The translations under genes and the position numbers were made by a program. Source: Escherichia ruysiae (GTDB taxonomy: Bacteria > Pseudomonadota > Gammaproteobacteria > Enterobacterales > Enterobacteriaceae). Taken from it: a stretch of 64,000 nucleotides of DNA. Shown here one piece after another: positions 10,375-18,645 of this stretch. Position 1 is the first letter of the stretch. Each line of letters starts with the position of its first letter. Location: the NCBI RefSeq assembly GCF_902498915.1, contig NZ_CABVLQ010000001.1; one strand, 5' to 3'. The notes beneath the pieces are model-generated. The model saw only the letters and a list, made by a program, of their open reading frames with translations. It was not told the DNA's origin and made no database searches.

Positions 10375-11259
10375 ATGGAACGCATTTACAGAACAGACCT
10401 TAAGTTGCTCCGTTATTTTCTTGCTGTAGCGGAAGAGTTACATTTTGGCCGCGCAGCGGCGCGTTTAAATATGTCTCAGCCTCCGCTCAGTATTCATATT
10501 AAAGAGCTGGAAAATCAACTCGGCACACAGCTTTTTATTCGTCATTCGCGCAGCGTCGCCCTGACACACGCGGGCAAAATCTTGATGGAAGAATCGCGCC
10601 GGTTGCTGATGAATGCAAATCAGGTGTTGGCTCGGATTGAACAAATAGGCCGGGGAGAAGCAGGGCGGATTGAACTCGGTGTGGTCGGAACGGCAATGTG
10701 GGGACGGATGCGGCCGGTTATGCGGCGATTCCTTAGGGAAAACCCCAACGTTGAAGTACTGTTTCGCGAAAAGATGCCTGCGATGCAAATGGCGCTGTTG
10801 GAGCGCCGCGAACTCGATGCCGGGATCTGGCGAATGGCGACAGAACCACCGGAAGATTTTACCAGCTTACGCTTGCATGAATCGGCGTTTCTGGTAGCGA
10901 TGCCTGAAGAGCATCACCTCTCATCATATTCCGACGTTCCGCTGGAAGCACTACGTGACGAGTATTTTGTCACAATGCCGCCCGTGTACACTGACTGGGA
11001 ATTTTTGCAGCGCGTTTGTCAGCAGGCGGGTTTTTCACCGGTTGTTATTCGCGAAGTTAATGAACCACAAACGGTGCTGGCCATGATCAGTATGGGCATT
11101 GGTATCACATTGATAGCAGACAGCTATGCACAGATGAACTGGCCTGGTGTCATTTTCCGTCCGCTCAAAGAGCGCATCCCGGCAGATTTATATATTGTTT
11201 ATGAAACGCAGCAGGTGACGCCCGCGATGGTTAAGCTGTTGGCAGCATTGAGACAGTAG
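10375..11259 (+). CDS. xapR: LysR-type activator XapR
   Basis: XapR activates xapAB in response to xanthosine or deoxyinosine. The 294-residue protein has the LysR winged helix-turn-helix at the N-terminus (LLRYFLAVAEELHFGRAAARLNMSQPPLS region, about 10-38), then a linker helix. An effector-binding domain runs from about 95 to 290. It follows the small XapX ORF by 40 bases on the same strand, so it may be made partly by read-through from xapAB as well as from its own promoter. Confidence 0.96.
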   Translation: MERIYRTDLKLLRYFLAVAEELHFGRAAARLNMSQPPLSIHIKELENQLGTQLFIRHSRSVALTHAGKILMEESRRLLMNANQVLARIEQIGRGEAGRIELGVVGTAMWGRMRPVMRRFLRENPNVEVLFREKMPAMQMALLERRELDAGIWRMATEPPEDFTSLRLHESAFLVAMPEEHHLSSYSDVPLEALRDEYFVTMPPVYTDWEFLQRVCQQAGFSPVVIREVNEPQTVLAMISMGIGITLIADSYAQMNWPGVIFRPLKERIPADLYIVYETQQVTPAMVKLLAALRQ

Positions 11260-11334
11260 GCGAGGGGGAGATAGCCGGAAATCGTAGGTCTGATAAGCGA
11301 AGCGAATCTGGCAATTTCGCAAATCGCACATAGC

Positions 11335-11361
11335 AAAAAAGCGCCTTTAGGGCGCTTTTTT
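11335..11361 (-). terminator. bidirectional terminator of the valUXY-lysV operon
   Basis: The sequence A6-GCGCC-TTTAG-GGCGC-T6 lies just past lysV on the minus strand. Being symmetric, it can also end xapR transcription from the other side. Confidence 0.85.
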
Positions 11362-11365
11362 ACAC

Positions 11366-11441
11366 TGGTGGGTCGTGCAGGATTCGAACCTGCGACCAAT
11401 TGATTAAAAGTCAACTGCTCTACCAACTGAGCTAACGACCC
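11366..11441 (-). tRNA. lysV: tRNA-Lys (anticodon UUU)
   Basis: A 76-base cloverleaf with encoded CCA end reads GGGTCGTTAGCTC at its 5' end on the minus strand. The anticodon loop is CTTTTAA, and the T arm has GGTTCGAATCC. It is the last gene of the tRNA operon after three valine tRNAs, and position and order match lysV of E. coli. Confidence 0.96.
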
Positions 11442-11445
11442 GAAG

Positions 11446-11521
11446 TGGTGGGTGATGACGGGATCGAACCGCCGACCCCCTCCTTGTAAGGGAGGTGCTC
11501 TCCCAGCTGAGCTAATCACCC
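11446..11521 (-). tRNA. valY: tRNA-Val (anticodon UAC)
   Basis: This 76-base tRNA with encoded CCA has anticodon loop CTTACAA. It is identical in sequence to the two other valine tRNAs upstream. Only four bases separate its 3' end side from lysV. Processing of the common precursor is expected. Confidence 0.96.
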
Positions 11522-11567
11522 ACTTCGGTACTTCACATTATTGCAAGAAATTTAGCTGGCGAGAAAG

Positions 11568-11643
11568 TGGTGGGTGATGACGGGATCGAACCGCCGACCC
11601 CCTCCTTGTAAGGGAGGTGCTCTCCCAGCTGAGCTAATCACCC
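11568..11643 (-). tRNA. valX: tRNA-Val (anticodon UAC)
   Basis: Second of three identical 76-base valine tRNA genes with encoded CCA and anticodon UAC. A 46-base spacer separates it from valY. Confidence 0.96.
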
Positions 11644-11687
11644 ACTTCTCAATTTCTTGCTACACGGCGGAGACTACATAAAGTAGT

Positions 11688-11763
11688 TGGTGGGTGATGA
11701 CGGGATCGAACCGCCGACCCCCTCCTTGTAAGGGAGGTGCTCTCCCAGCTGAGCTAATCACCC
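11688..11763 (-). tRNA. valU: tRNA-Val (anticodon UAC)
   Basis: First gene of the operon and first of three identical 76-base valine tRNAs, with encoded CCA. It follows the promoter at 11781-11808. Confidence 0.96.
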
Positions 11764-11780
11764 CCGCTGTGTGGAGTCGC

Positions 11781-11808
11781 ATTATAGGGAGAGTTGGAAA
11801 TGAGTCAA
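11781..11808 (-). promoter_or_regulatory. promoter of the valUXY-lysV operon
   Basis: On the minus strand TTGACT, a 16-base spacer and TATAAT (perfect -10) are followed by a GC-rich stretch (GCGACTCC). This is the layout of a strong stable-RNA promoter with a discriminator likely to respond to the stringent response. Confidence 0.85.
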
Positions 11809-11928
11809 CGCATTTTCTAAAGAATTTGTTTGTTCGTCGTAAAATTAAGCAGGATGATCGCAAAACAGACCGCGTTGCGCAATTTCTCAACGAAAACAAT
11901 AATGCATCATGTAGCAACCCGAACTACA

Positions 11929-11956
11929 TTGAGGAATCAGGCTGGAGTGATAGAAT
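11929..11956 (+). promoter_or_regulatory. candidate gltX promoter
   Basis: TTGAGG and TAGAAT with a 16-base spacer lie about 65 bases upstream of the gltX ATG. The gap between this gene and the divergent tRNA operon is only 258 bases. Other gltX promoters may exist further upstream. Confidence 0.5.
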
Positions 11957-12021
11957 ATCGCCCACTCAATTTTTCCAGGATTTGCCGGTTGTCGGCATCT
12001 TTCTAAACGTAAGGCCATTTC

Positions 12022-13437
12022 ATGAAAATCAAAACTCGCTTCGCGCCAAGCCCAACAGGCTATCTGCACGTTGGCGGCGCGCGTACTGCTCTTTACTCCT
12101 GGCTTTTTGCACGTAACCACGGCGGTGAGTTCGTGCTGCGTATTGAAGACACCGATCTTGAGCGTTCTACGCCGGAAGCTATCGAAGCCATTATGGATGG
12201 TATGAACTGGCTGAGTCTGGAGTGGGATGAAGGTCCGTACTATCAGACCAAACGTTTTGATCGCTATAACGCAGTTATCGATCAGATGCTGGAAGAGGGC
12301 ACGGCCTATAAATGCTATTGCTCTAAAGAGCGTCTGGAAGCACTGCGTGAAGAGCAAATGGCGAAAGGTGAAAAGCCGCGTTATGACGGTCGCTGCCGCC
12401 ACAACCATGAACATCATGCTGATGATGAACCATGTGTCGTTCGTTTTGCTAATCCGCAAGAAGGTTCTGTGGTTTTTGACGATCAGATCCGTGGTCCGAT
12501 CGAGTTCAGCAACCAGGAGCTGGATGATCTGATCATCCGCCGTACCGATGGTTCTCCGACCTATAACTTCTGTGTAGTTGTCGATGACTGGGATATGGAA
12601 ATCACCCATGTTATCCGTGGTGAAGACCATATCAACAACACGCCGCGCCAGATCAACATTCTTAAAGCCCTGAAAGCACCAGTGCCGGTTTATGCGCACG
12701 TTTCTATGATCAACGGCGATGATGGTAAAAAACTGTCCAAACGCCACGGTGCGGTCAGCGTAATGCAGTATCGTGATGACGGCTATCTGCCGGAAGCGTT
12801 GCTGAACTATCTGGTGCGTCTGGGCTGGTCTCACGGCGATCAGGAAATCTTCACCCGTGAAGAGATGATCAAATACTTCACCCTGAATGCCGTCAGCAAA
12901 TCCGCCAGCGCGTTCAATACCGACAAGCTGCTGTGGTTGAACCATCACTACATTAACACGCTGCCGCCGGAGTATGTTGCTACCCATTTACAGTGGCACA
13001 TCGAGCAGGAAAATATCGATACCCGCAACGGCCCGCAGCTGGCGGATCTGGTTAAACTGCTGGGTGAACGCTGCAAGACGCTGAAAGAGATGGCACAGAG
13101 CTGCCGTTACTTCTACGAAGATTTTGCTGAGTTCGATGCCGATGCAGCGAAAAAACATCTGCGCCCGGTAGCACGTCAGCCGCTGGAAGTAGTTCGCGAC
13201 AAACTGGCCGCGATTACTGACTGGACAGCTGAAAACGTTCACCACGCTATTCAGACGACGGCGGACGAGCTGGAAGTGGGAATGGGTAAAGTTGGTATGC
13301 CGCTGCGTGTCGCCGTTACTGGTGCGGGGCAGTCTCCGGCACTGGATGTTACCGTTCACGCGATCGGCAAAGCACGTAGCATCGAGCGCATCAATAAAGC
13401 TCTGGCTTTTATTGCTGAACGCGAAAACCAGCAGTAA
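12022..13437 (+). CDS. gltX: glutamate--tRNA ligase GltX
   Basis: GltX charges tRNA-Glu with glutamate. The 471-residue protein is a class I synthetase. The HIGH-equivalent is in APSPTGYLHVGGART near residues 8-22, and the KMSKS-equivalent KLSKRHG is near 237. A zinc-binding cluster (CYCS near 98-101 and CRCH-type CRHNH near 125-129) is present, as in the E. coli enzyme. The C-terminal half holds the anticodon-binding helices. It is divergent from the valU operon and has its own terminator. Confidence 0.99.
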   Translation: MKIKTRFAPSPTGYLHVGGARTALYSWLFARNHGGEFVLRIEDTDLERSTPEAIEAIMDGMNWLSLEWDEGPYYQTKRFDRYNAVIDQMLEEGTAYKCYCSKERLEALREEQMAKGEKPRYDGRCRHNHEHHADDEPCVVRFANPQEGSVVFDDQIRGPIEFSNQELDDLIIRRTDGSPTYNFCVVVDDWDMEITHVIRGEDHINNTPRQINILKALKAPVPVYAHVSMINGDDGKKLSKRHGAVSVMQYRDDGYLPEALLNYLVRLGWSHGDQEIFTREEMIKYFTLNAVSKSASAFNTDKLLWLNHHYINTLPPEYVATHLQWHIEQENIDTRNGPQLADLVKLLGERCKTLKEMAQSCRYFYEDFAEFDADAAKKHLRPVARQPLEVVRDKLAAITDWTAENVHHAIQTTADELEVGMGKVGMPLRVAVTGAGQSPALDVTVHAIGKARSIERINKALAFIAERENQQ

Positions 13438-13453
13438 TTAGCGCATAAAAGAT

Positions 13454-13486
13454 AAACGGCAGGAGAAATACCCCTGCCGTTTTTTA
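13454..13486 (+). terminator. intrinsic terminator between gltX and yfeD
   Basis: AAACGGCAGG and CCTGCCGTTT flank a short loop, followed by TTTT. It lies at the convergent end of gltX and the yfeCD pair and probably serves both. Confidence 0.8.
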
Positions 13487-13487
13487 T

Positions 13488-13880
13488 TTATGCTGATTCG
13501 TCTATGTCGAGACGGGCAAGGAAATTACGAATTCCTTCACGCGATAAAAATTGCGCAACTTTTTCCTGCTCACTGTGAGTCATATTGTCTATTGCGCTGA
13601 TGATTTGCCGATAAGCCGGAGTGCGCATACCTGGCGCGTATTCAGCAAGGGGTTCTTCGGCCTCAAGAAGCATTGGCGTATTATGGAAGGCAGGCGTGTT
13701 TTGAATAAATTCGCAAACGTGTGTGTCCAGTAGAATAAGTCTGGCGCGACCTCCTTTCACTCCGGGAAATTTTTCTGTTTTCCAGCCTTTTTCTCTAATC
13801 CAGCGGTTAACGGTTTGTTTAGCCACACCGAGGCATTCCGCCAGTTCTTCGGTGGTCATTTTATTGCGTAATCTTTTCAT
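13488..13880 (-). CDS. yfeD: YfeD, small HTH protein, putative transcriptional regulator
   Basis: The 130-residue protein carries an N-terminal helix-turn-helix (TTEELAECLGVAKQTVNRW, about 8-27), then a conserved basic segment (PGVKGGRARLI) and a helical C-terminal half. It is clearly a paralogue of the adjacent YfeC, with the same order of motifs. The pair belongs to the DUF1323 (putative transcription regulator) family. Its start lies one base beyond the yfeC stop, so the two are a tight operon. Targets are unknown. Confidence 0.92.
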   Translation of the reverse strand: MKRLRNKMTTEELAECLGVAKQTVNRWIREKGWKTEKFPGVKGGRARLILLDTHVCEFIQNTPAFHNTPMLLEAEEPLAEYAPGMRTPAYRQIISAIDNMTHSEQEKVAQFLSREGIRNFLARLDIDESA

Positions 13881-13881
13881 A

Positions 13882-14241
13882 TTATTTGCTATTGCGAATC
13901 CCTAAGCGTTGTAATAACCCGATAATCCCTTCCCGCAGAAGCAATGATGTAAACTGTTTTTGTTCAGCCGGCGTCATCTCTTTCGCCAGCGTAGCTAACA
14001 GCACTTCAAGCGGTGCATCGCCAGACAGGGCGGGTATTTCTCCCTGACCCTCCGTGCGTTCTGCATTGCGAATATATTCACGAACCTGTTCATTGACGTG
14101 TACCAGTCGAGCCTTGCCCCCCTGGACGCCTGGTTTGGGTGATGTCGTCCAGCCTTCCTTGCGTACCCATTTATTAATGGTCTGGCGGCTATAACCGGTC
14201 AGTCTGGCAAGTTCATCTGGCGTCATCCTCTCCTTGAACAT
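13882..14241 (-). CDS. yfeC: YfeC, small HTH protein, putative transcriptional regulator
   Basis: The 119-residue protein has an N-terminal helix-turn-helix (TPDELARLTGYSRQTINKW, about 7-26), followed by PGVQGGKARLVHVNEQVREYI, which aligns with the same part of YfeD. The C-terminal half ends with an EGIIGLLQRLGI segment that also matches YfeD (EGIRNFLARLDI). It is first in the two-gene operon. It may bind DNA as a dimer or heterodimer with YfeD, which is an inference from the pairing. Confidence 0.93.
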   Translation of the reverse strand: MFKERMTPDELARLTGYSRQTINKWVRKEGWTTSPKPGVQGGKARLVHVNEQVREYIRNAERTEGQGEIPALSGDAPLEVLLATLAKEMTPAEQKQFTSLLLREGIIGLLQRLGIRNSK

Positions 14242-14400
14242 AACAATTCCCGGAATAGTTGTGGGTCTATTAAGTGTTCATTTTATAGCATCAATTTACA
14301 TGAAACCGTGACATGAATAACTACTGAATGCGAGGCGTAATCCAAAAATGTTCATTTGCCTGATTTTTCAGCGATTGAAACAAGGCGCTGCAATTTGCCG

Positions 14401-14429
14401 TTGACACATTCGGACGGAATTCATATGAT
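14401..14429 (+). promoter_or_regulatory. promoter of alaW-alaX
   Basis: TTGACA and TATGAT are separated by exactly 17 bases and followed by a GC-rich discriminator (GCCGCCCG), the pattern of stringently controlled stable-RNA promoters. The first tRNA begins 33 bases past the -10 element. Confidence 0.88.
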
Positions 14430-14461
14430 GCCGCCCGTCAACTCGACAAGCTTTACGTGAC

Positions 14462-14537
<76 letters not shown>

Positions 14538-14576
14538 AATTTTGCACCCAGCAAATTTGGTACGTAAACGCCTCGT

Positions 14577-14652
<76 letters not shown>

Positions 14653-14659
14653 AATTTCA

Positions 14660-14688
14660 AACCCTCGCTGTGAAGCGGGGGTTTTTTG
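14660..14688 (+). terminator. terminator of alaW-alaX
   Basis: ACCCTCGC and GCGGGGGT form a stem with one G-T pair and a short loop, followed by TTTTT. It lies eight bases past alaX. Confidence 0.82.
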
Positions 14689-14859
14689 TCTCTGATTTTT
14701 GCCGCTTTTGTAATACAGTCTACGTCCGGGTTAGTGCCGCCTGGTGAAAGCATCATTGGATGAAAAATCGGCAACAGGCCGGCCCCTGTTTGCTTCGCGA
14801 TGCGAATAAACTTATTATTTGTGTGCCTGAAAACCCCGATCAGTGAGAGTAGTCTACTC

Positions 14860-17049
14860 ATGTTTGTGGAGCATAACCTGATAAAAAATATCAAGATATT
14901 CACACTGGCGTTTACGCTCACCGTGGTACTTATTCAGCTATCCCGTTTTATTTCGCCACTGGCCGTTATCCATTCCAGCTATATCTTTCTGGCGTGGATG
15001 CCACTGTGCGTAATGCTGTCAATATTATTCATCTTTGGCTGGCGTGGTGTTGTTCCTGTTTTATGCGGGATGTTTTGCACTAATCTGTGGAATTTTCATC
15101 TCTCATTTTTGCAAACTGCCGTCATGCTCGGCAGCCAGACATTTGTAGTGCTGTGTGCCTGTGCAATATTACGCTGGCAGTTAGGAACGCGTTGGCGTTA
15201 TGGGTTGACCACCCGATACGTCTGGCAACGTCTCTTCTGGCTTGGTTTAGTGACGCCGATTGGCATCAAAGGCAGCATGTATCTGGTGGGTAGCTTTTTT
15301 GATTTCCCGCTAAAGATATCGACATTTTTCGGCGATGCAGATGCTATTTTCACGGTCGTTGATTTGCTTAGCCTTTTCACCGCTGTGCTGATTTACAACA
15401 TGTTCTTTTACTATCTCACTCGCATGGTTGTAAGTCCCCACTTTGCGCAGATATTGTGGCGCAGGGATATCGCCCCGTCGCTGAACAAAGAGAAACGTGC
15501 ATTTACTTTAAGCTGGCTGGTAACTCTTAGCGTGCTGCTGCTTCTGATGTGTACGCCTTATGAAAACGATTTTATTGCCGGTTACCTGGTGCCCGTTTTC
15601 TTCATCATCTTTACCCTTGGTGTTGGTAAACTTCGTTATCCGTTTTTAAATCTCACCTGGGCTGTTTCGACTCTTTTCCTCCTGAATTACAACCAGAATT
15701 TTTTACAAGGAGTCGAAACCGAATATTCGCTGGCATTTATTCTCGCGGTGCTGATTTCCTTTAGCGTTTGCCTGCTTTACATGGTGCGTATTTATCATCG
15801 AAGTGAATGGCTTAATCGCCGCTGGCATTTGCAGGCGCTGACCGATCCATTAACGCTATTACCCAACTTTCGTGCACTGGAGCAATCGCAAGAGCAGGAG
15901 GCAGGAAAGAGTTTTTGCTGCCTGCGTATTGATAATCTTGAGTTTCTGAGTCGTCATTACGGCCTGGTGATGCGTGTTCATTGTATCCGCTCAATTTACC
16001 GTACCTTGCTGCCGTTGATGCAGGAAAACGAAAAGTTGTATCAACTGCCGGGCAGTGAATTGCTGTTGGTACTGACCGGGCCGGAAACGGAAGGTCGACT
16101 ACAGCATATGGTTAACATCCTCAATAGTCGGCAGATTCACTGGAACAACACCGGCCTGGATATGGGCTATGGTGCCGCCTGGGGGCGTTTTGATGGCAAT
16201 CAGGAAACCCTGCAGCCCATGCTGGGGCAGTTAAGCTGGCTGGCGGAACAATCCTGCGTTCATCATCATGTGTTGGCGTTGGATAATCGAGAGGAAATAG
16301 CGTCCGGGCAGACCACCAAACAGGTACTGTTGCTGAACACCATTCGTAAGGCGTTAGATAATGGTGACTTGCTCCTCTACGCTCAGCCCATTCGAAACAA
16401 AGAGGGGCAGGGCTATGATGAGATCCTGGCGCGTCTGAAATATGACGACGGCATTATGACGCCGGATAAATTTCTGCCGCTTATCGCCCAGTTTAACCTT
16501 AGCGCGCGTTTCGATTTGCAGGTGCTGGAATCTCTGTTGAAGTGGTTAGCAACTCACCCTTCCAACAATAAAGGTCCGCGCTTTTCAGTCAATTTAATGC
16601 CGCTCACTCTGCTGCAAAAAAATATCGCCGGGCGGATTATTCGTCTGTTTAAGCGTTATCACATCTCCCCGGAGACAGTCATTCTTGAGATCACCGAGGA
16701 GCAGGCGTTTTCAAATGCAGAAAGCAGCATGTACAACATCGAGCAACTGCATAAATTTGGCTTCCGTATTGCGATTGATGATTTTGGCACTGGTTATGCC
16801 AACTACGAGCGATTAAAACGTTTGCAGGCCGATATCATCAAGATTGATGGCGTCTTTGTGAAAGATATAGTGACTAATACGCTGGATGCGATGATTGTGC
16901 GGTCAATTACCGACCTGGCGAAAGCGAAGTCGTTAAGCGTGGTAGCGGAGTTTGTCGAAACGCAACAGCAGCAGGCGTTATTGCATAAACTTGGGGTGCA
17001 ATATCTGCAAGGGTATTTGATTGGTCGCCCTCAGCCATTAGTTGATTAA
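14860..17049 (+). CDS. pdeA: cyclic-di-GMP phosphodiesterase PdeA
   Basis: PdeA (YfeA) is a membrane-bound EAL protein that hydrolyses c-di-GMP. The 729-residue protein has a MASE1-type block of about eight to ten transmembrane helices (about 10-310). A degenerate GGDEF-like domain follows (about 340-470) with no GGDEF motif. A C-terminal EAL domain (about 485-725) has DEILARLKY at the EAL position, FSVNLMPLTL, ILEITEE, the DDFGTGYANYERL loop and IKIDGVFV. The start at MFVEHN (14860) was chosen over an in-frame start 60 bases upstream because it gives the known 729-residue form. Convergent with nupC across a shared terminator. Confidence 0.95.
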   Translation: MFVEHNLIKNIKIFTLAFTLTVVLIQLSRFISPLAVIHSSYIFLAWMPLCVMLSILFIFGWRGVVPVLCGMFCTNLWNFHLSFLQTAVMLGSQTFVVLCACAILRWQLGTRWRYGLTTRYVWQRLFWLGLVTPIGIKGSMYLVGSFFDFPLKISTFFGDADAIFTVVDLLSLFTAVLIYNMFFYYLTRMVVSPHFAQILWRRDIAPSLNKEKRAFTLSWLVTLSVLLLLMCTPYENDFIAGYLVPVFFIIFTLGVGKLRYPFLNLTWAVSTLFLLNYNQNFLQGVETEYSLAFILAVLISFSVCLLYMVRIYHRSEWLNRRWHLQALTDPLTLLPNFRALEQSQEQEAGKSFCCLRIDNLEFLSRHYGLVMRVHCIRSIYRTLLPLMQENEKLYQLPGSELLLVLTGPETEGRLQHMVNILNSRQIHWNNTGLDMGYGAAWGRFDGNQETLQPMLGQLSWLAEQSCVHHHVLALDNREEIASGQTTKQVLLLNTIRKALDNGDLLLYAQPIRNKEGQGYDEILARLKYDDGIMTPDKFLPLIAQFNLSARFDLQVLESLLKWLATHPSNNKGPRFSVNLMPLTLLQKNIAGRIIRLFKRYHISPETVILEITEEQAFSNAESSMYNIEQLHKFGFRIAIDDFGTGYANYERLKRLQADIIKIDGVFVKDIVTNTLDAMIVRSITDLAKAKSLSVVAEFVETQQQQALLHKLGVQYLQGYLIGRPQPLVD

Positions 17050-17056
17050 CAGACGT

Positions 17057-17088
17057 AAAAAAGCCGGGGAATTATCCCCGGCTTTTTT
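17057..17088. terminator. bidirectional terminator between pdeA and nupC
   Basis: A6-GCCGGGGA / TCCCCGGC-T6 is symmetric and lies between the two convergent stop codons. In MG1655 an IS186 copy separates these genes; no insertion is present here. Confidence 0.88.
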
Positions 17089-17104
17089 AATGAATGTATT
17101 GGAC

Positions 17105-18307
17105 TTACAGCACCAGTGCTGCGATTGACGCAGAAAGCACACTCACCAGCGTAGAGCCGTAAACCAGTTTCAGACCGAAGCGAGAAACGACGTTACCTTG
17201 CTCTTCGTTCAGGCCTTTAACCGCGCCCGCGATAATCCCGATAGAAGAGAAGTTAGCAAAGGATACCAGGAATACAGAGATGATGCCTTCTGCACGCGGA
17301 GAAAGCGTGGAAGCAATTTTCTGCAGATCCATCATCGCAACGAACTCGTTGGAAACCAGTTTGGTCGCCATGATACTGCCCACTTGCAGTGCTTCACTGG
17401 AAGGAACACCCATCACCCATGCAATCGGATAGAATATGTAGCCCAGGATGCCCTGGAAGGAGATGCTGTAGCCAAACCAACCAGTCACGGTGGCAAACAG
17501 TGCGTTCAGTGCGGCGATCAGGGCGATAAAGCCGATCAGCATCGCTGCAACGATAATGGCGACTTTGAAACCTGCCAGAATGTATTCACCCAGCATTTCG
17601 AAGAAGCTCTGACCTTCGTGCAGGTTGGACATCTGAATGTTTTCTTCGCTGGCATCAACGCGGTAAGGGTTGATCAGCGACAGTACGATAAAGGTGCTGA
17701 ACATGTTCAGTACCAGTGCAGCAACGACGTATTTCGGCTCCAGCATCGTCATGTATGCGCCAACGATGGACATCGACACGGTGGACATCGCCGTTGCTGC
17801 CATGGTGTACATACGGTTACGGGAGATTTTGCCGAGGATATCTTTATAGGCGATAAAGTTCTCGGATTGTCCCAAAATCAGGGAGCTTACGGCGTTAAAG
17901 GATTCCAGTTTGCCCATGCCATTGACTTTGGAAAGCAGGAAACCAATCGCGCGAATAATCACCGGCAACACGCGAATGTGCTGGAGAATACCGATCAACG
18001 CAGAAATAAAGACGATAGGGCACAGCACTTTCAGGAAGAAGAACGCCAGGCCTTGATCATTCATGCTACCAAAGACGAAGTTAGTACCTTCGTTGGCAAA
18101 TCCGAGCAGTTTTTCGAACATTTCGGAGAAGCCTTTCACGAAGCCCAGACCAACGTCAGAGTTCAGGAAGAACCACGCCAGTAATACTTCGATAACAAGC
18201 AGTTGAATAATATAACGGATACGAATTTTTTTGCGGTCGCTGCTTGCCAGCAATGCGAGAATCGCAACAACGGCTAGTGCCAGTACAAAATGAAGGACGC
18301 GGTCCAT
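17105..18307 (-). CDS. nupC: nucleoside permease NupC
   Basis: NupC is a proton-coupled nucleoside transporter of the concentrative (CNT) family, preferring pyrimidine nucleosides and adenosine. The 400-residue protein has the family signatures LGQSENFIAYK (about 146-156) and the C-terminal SFANFSSIGIIAGAVKGLNE (about 355-375), with multiple membrane helices. The ATG at 18307 (MDRVLHF) gives the known length; a longer frame begins 39 bases upstream. In E. coli it is under CRP and CytR control. Confidence 0.96.
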   Translation of the reverse strand: MDRVLHFVLALAVVAILALLASSDRKKIRIRYIIQLLVIEVLLAWFFLNSDVGLGFVKGFSEMFEKLLGFANEGTNFVFGSMNDQGLAFFFLKVLCPIVFISALIGILQHIRVLPVIIRAIGFLLSKVNGMGKLESFNAVSSLILGQSENFIAYKDILGKISRNRMYTMAATAMSTVSMSIVGAYMTMLEPKYVVAALVLNMFSTFIVLSLINPYRVDASEENIQMSNLHEGQSFFEMLGEYILAGFKVAIIVAAMLIGFIALIAALNALFATVTGWFGYSISFQGILGYIFYPIAWVMGVPSSEALQVGSIMATKLVSNEFVAMMDLQKIASTLSPRAEGIISVFLVSFANFSSIGIIAGAVKGLNEEQGNVVSRFGLKLVYGSTLVSVLSASIAALVL

Positions 18308-18572
18308 ATTTGCTCCAAATATGAGGCAGGTTAAATTTCCGTGCACATTCTATGCAACATGATTCAGGAAAACGAGATCTGACACACACTATAATGACGT
18401 CCTGTGACAAGCTTCAAAAATAGTGAGCTGTCCTACATTTCTGCTATGTTGTGTATGGAAGCGGAAAGTTATGTAAATGTGCTAACATTAAACATAAAAA
18501 TAACATTCAAACCATCAATCTTTTCGTAGTCATAATCCTGGTCTATCAGAGAAATCATCACAACCCATTTAA

Positions 18573-18594
18573 ATGAATTTGATAATCATTCTCG
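18573..18594 (+). promoter_or_regulatory. Fur-box-like sequence upstream of mntH
   Basis: AATGAATTTGATAATCATTCTC keeps most of the GATAAT/ATCATTCTC-type hexamers of a Fur box. In E. coli mntH is repressed by Fur as well as MntR. This position, just upstream of TTGACA at 18596-18601, fits that. Confidence 0.55.
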
Positions 18595-18608
18595 TTTGAC
18601 ATAGCATG

Positions 18609-18630
18609 AAACATAGCAAAGGCTATGTTT
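18609..18630 (+). promoter_or_regulatory. MntR operator
   Basis: AAACATAGC-AAAG-GCTATGTTT is a perfect nine-base inverted repeat only 15 bases before the mntH start codon. It matches the known E. coli MntR box in sequence and place, so manganese-bound MntR should block initiation. Confidence 0.85.
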
Positions 18631-18645
18631 TAGAGGCACAACAAG

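Larger units (their letters stand above)
18308..18645. other. nupC-mntH divergent regulatory region
   Basis: This 338-base gap holds the nupC promoter on the left and the mntH control elements on the right. The clear elements are a Fur-like sequence and the MntR palindrome, listed separately. CRP/CytR sites for nupC are expected from E. coli but were not located with confidence. No ORF of note was found. Confidence 0.6.

Noticed and set aside
11887..12987. Open frame of 366 codons on the minus strand
   Set aside because: It lies opposite gltX, has shadow-like composition and no recognisable domain.
17198..18184. Long open frame of 328 codons on the plus strand
   Set aside because: It is antisense to nupC, has a composition unlike E. 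coli proteins (runs of His, Gln, Asn, Arg) and no ribosome site. It arises from the codon bias of nupC.
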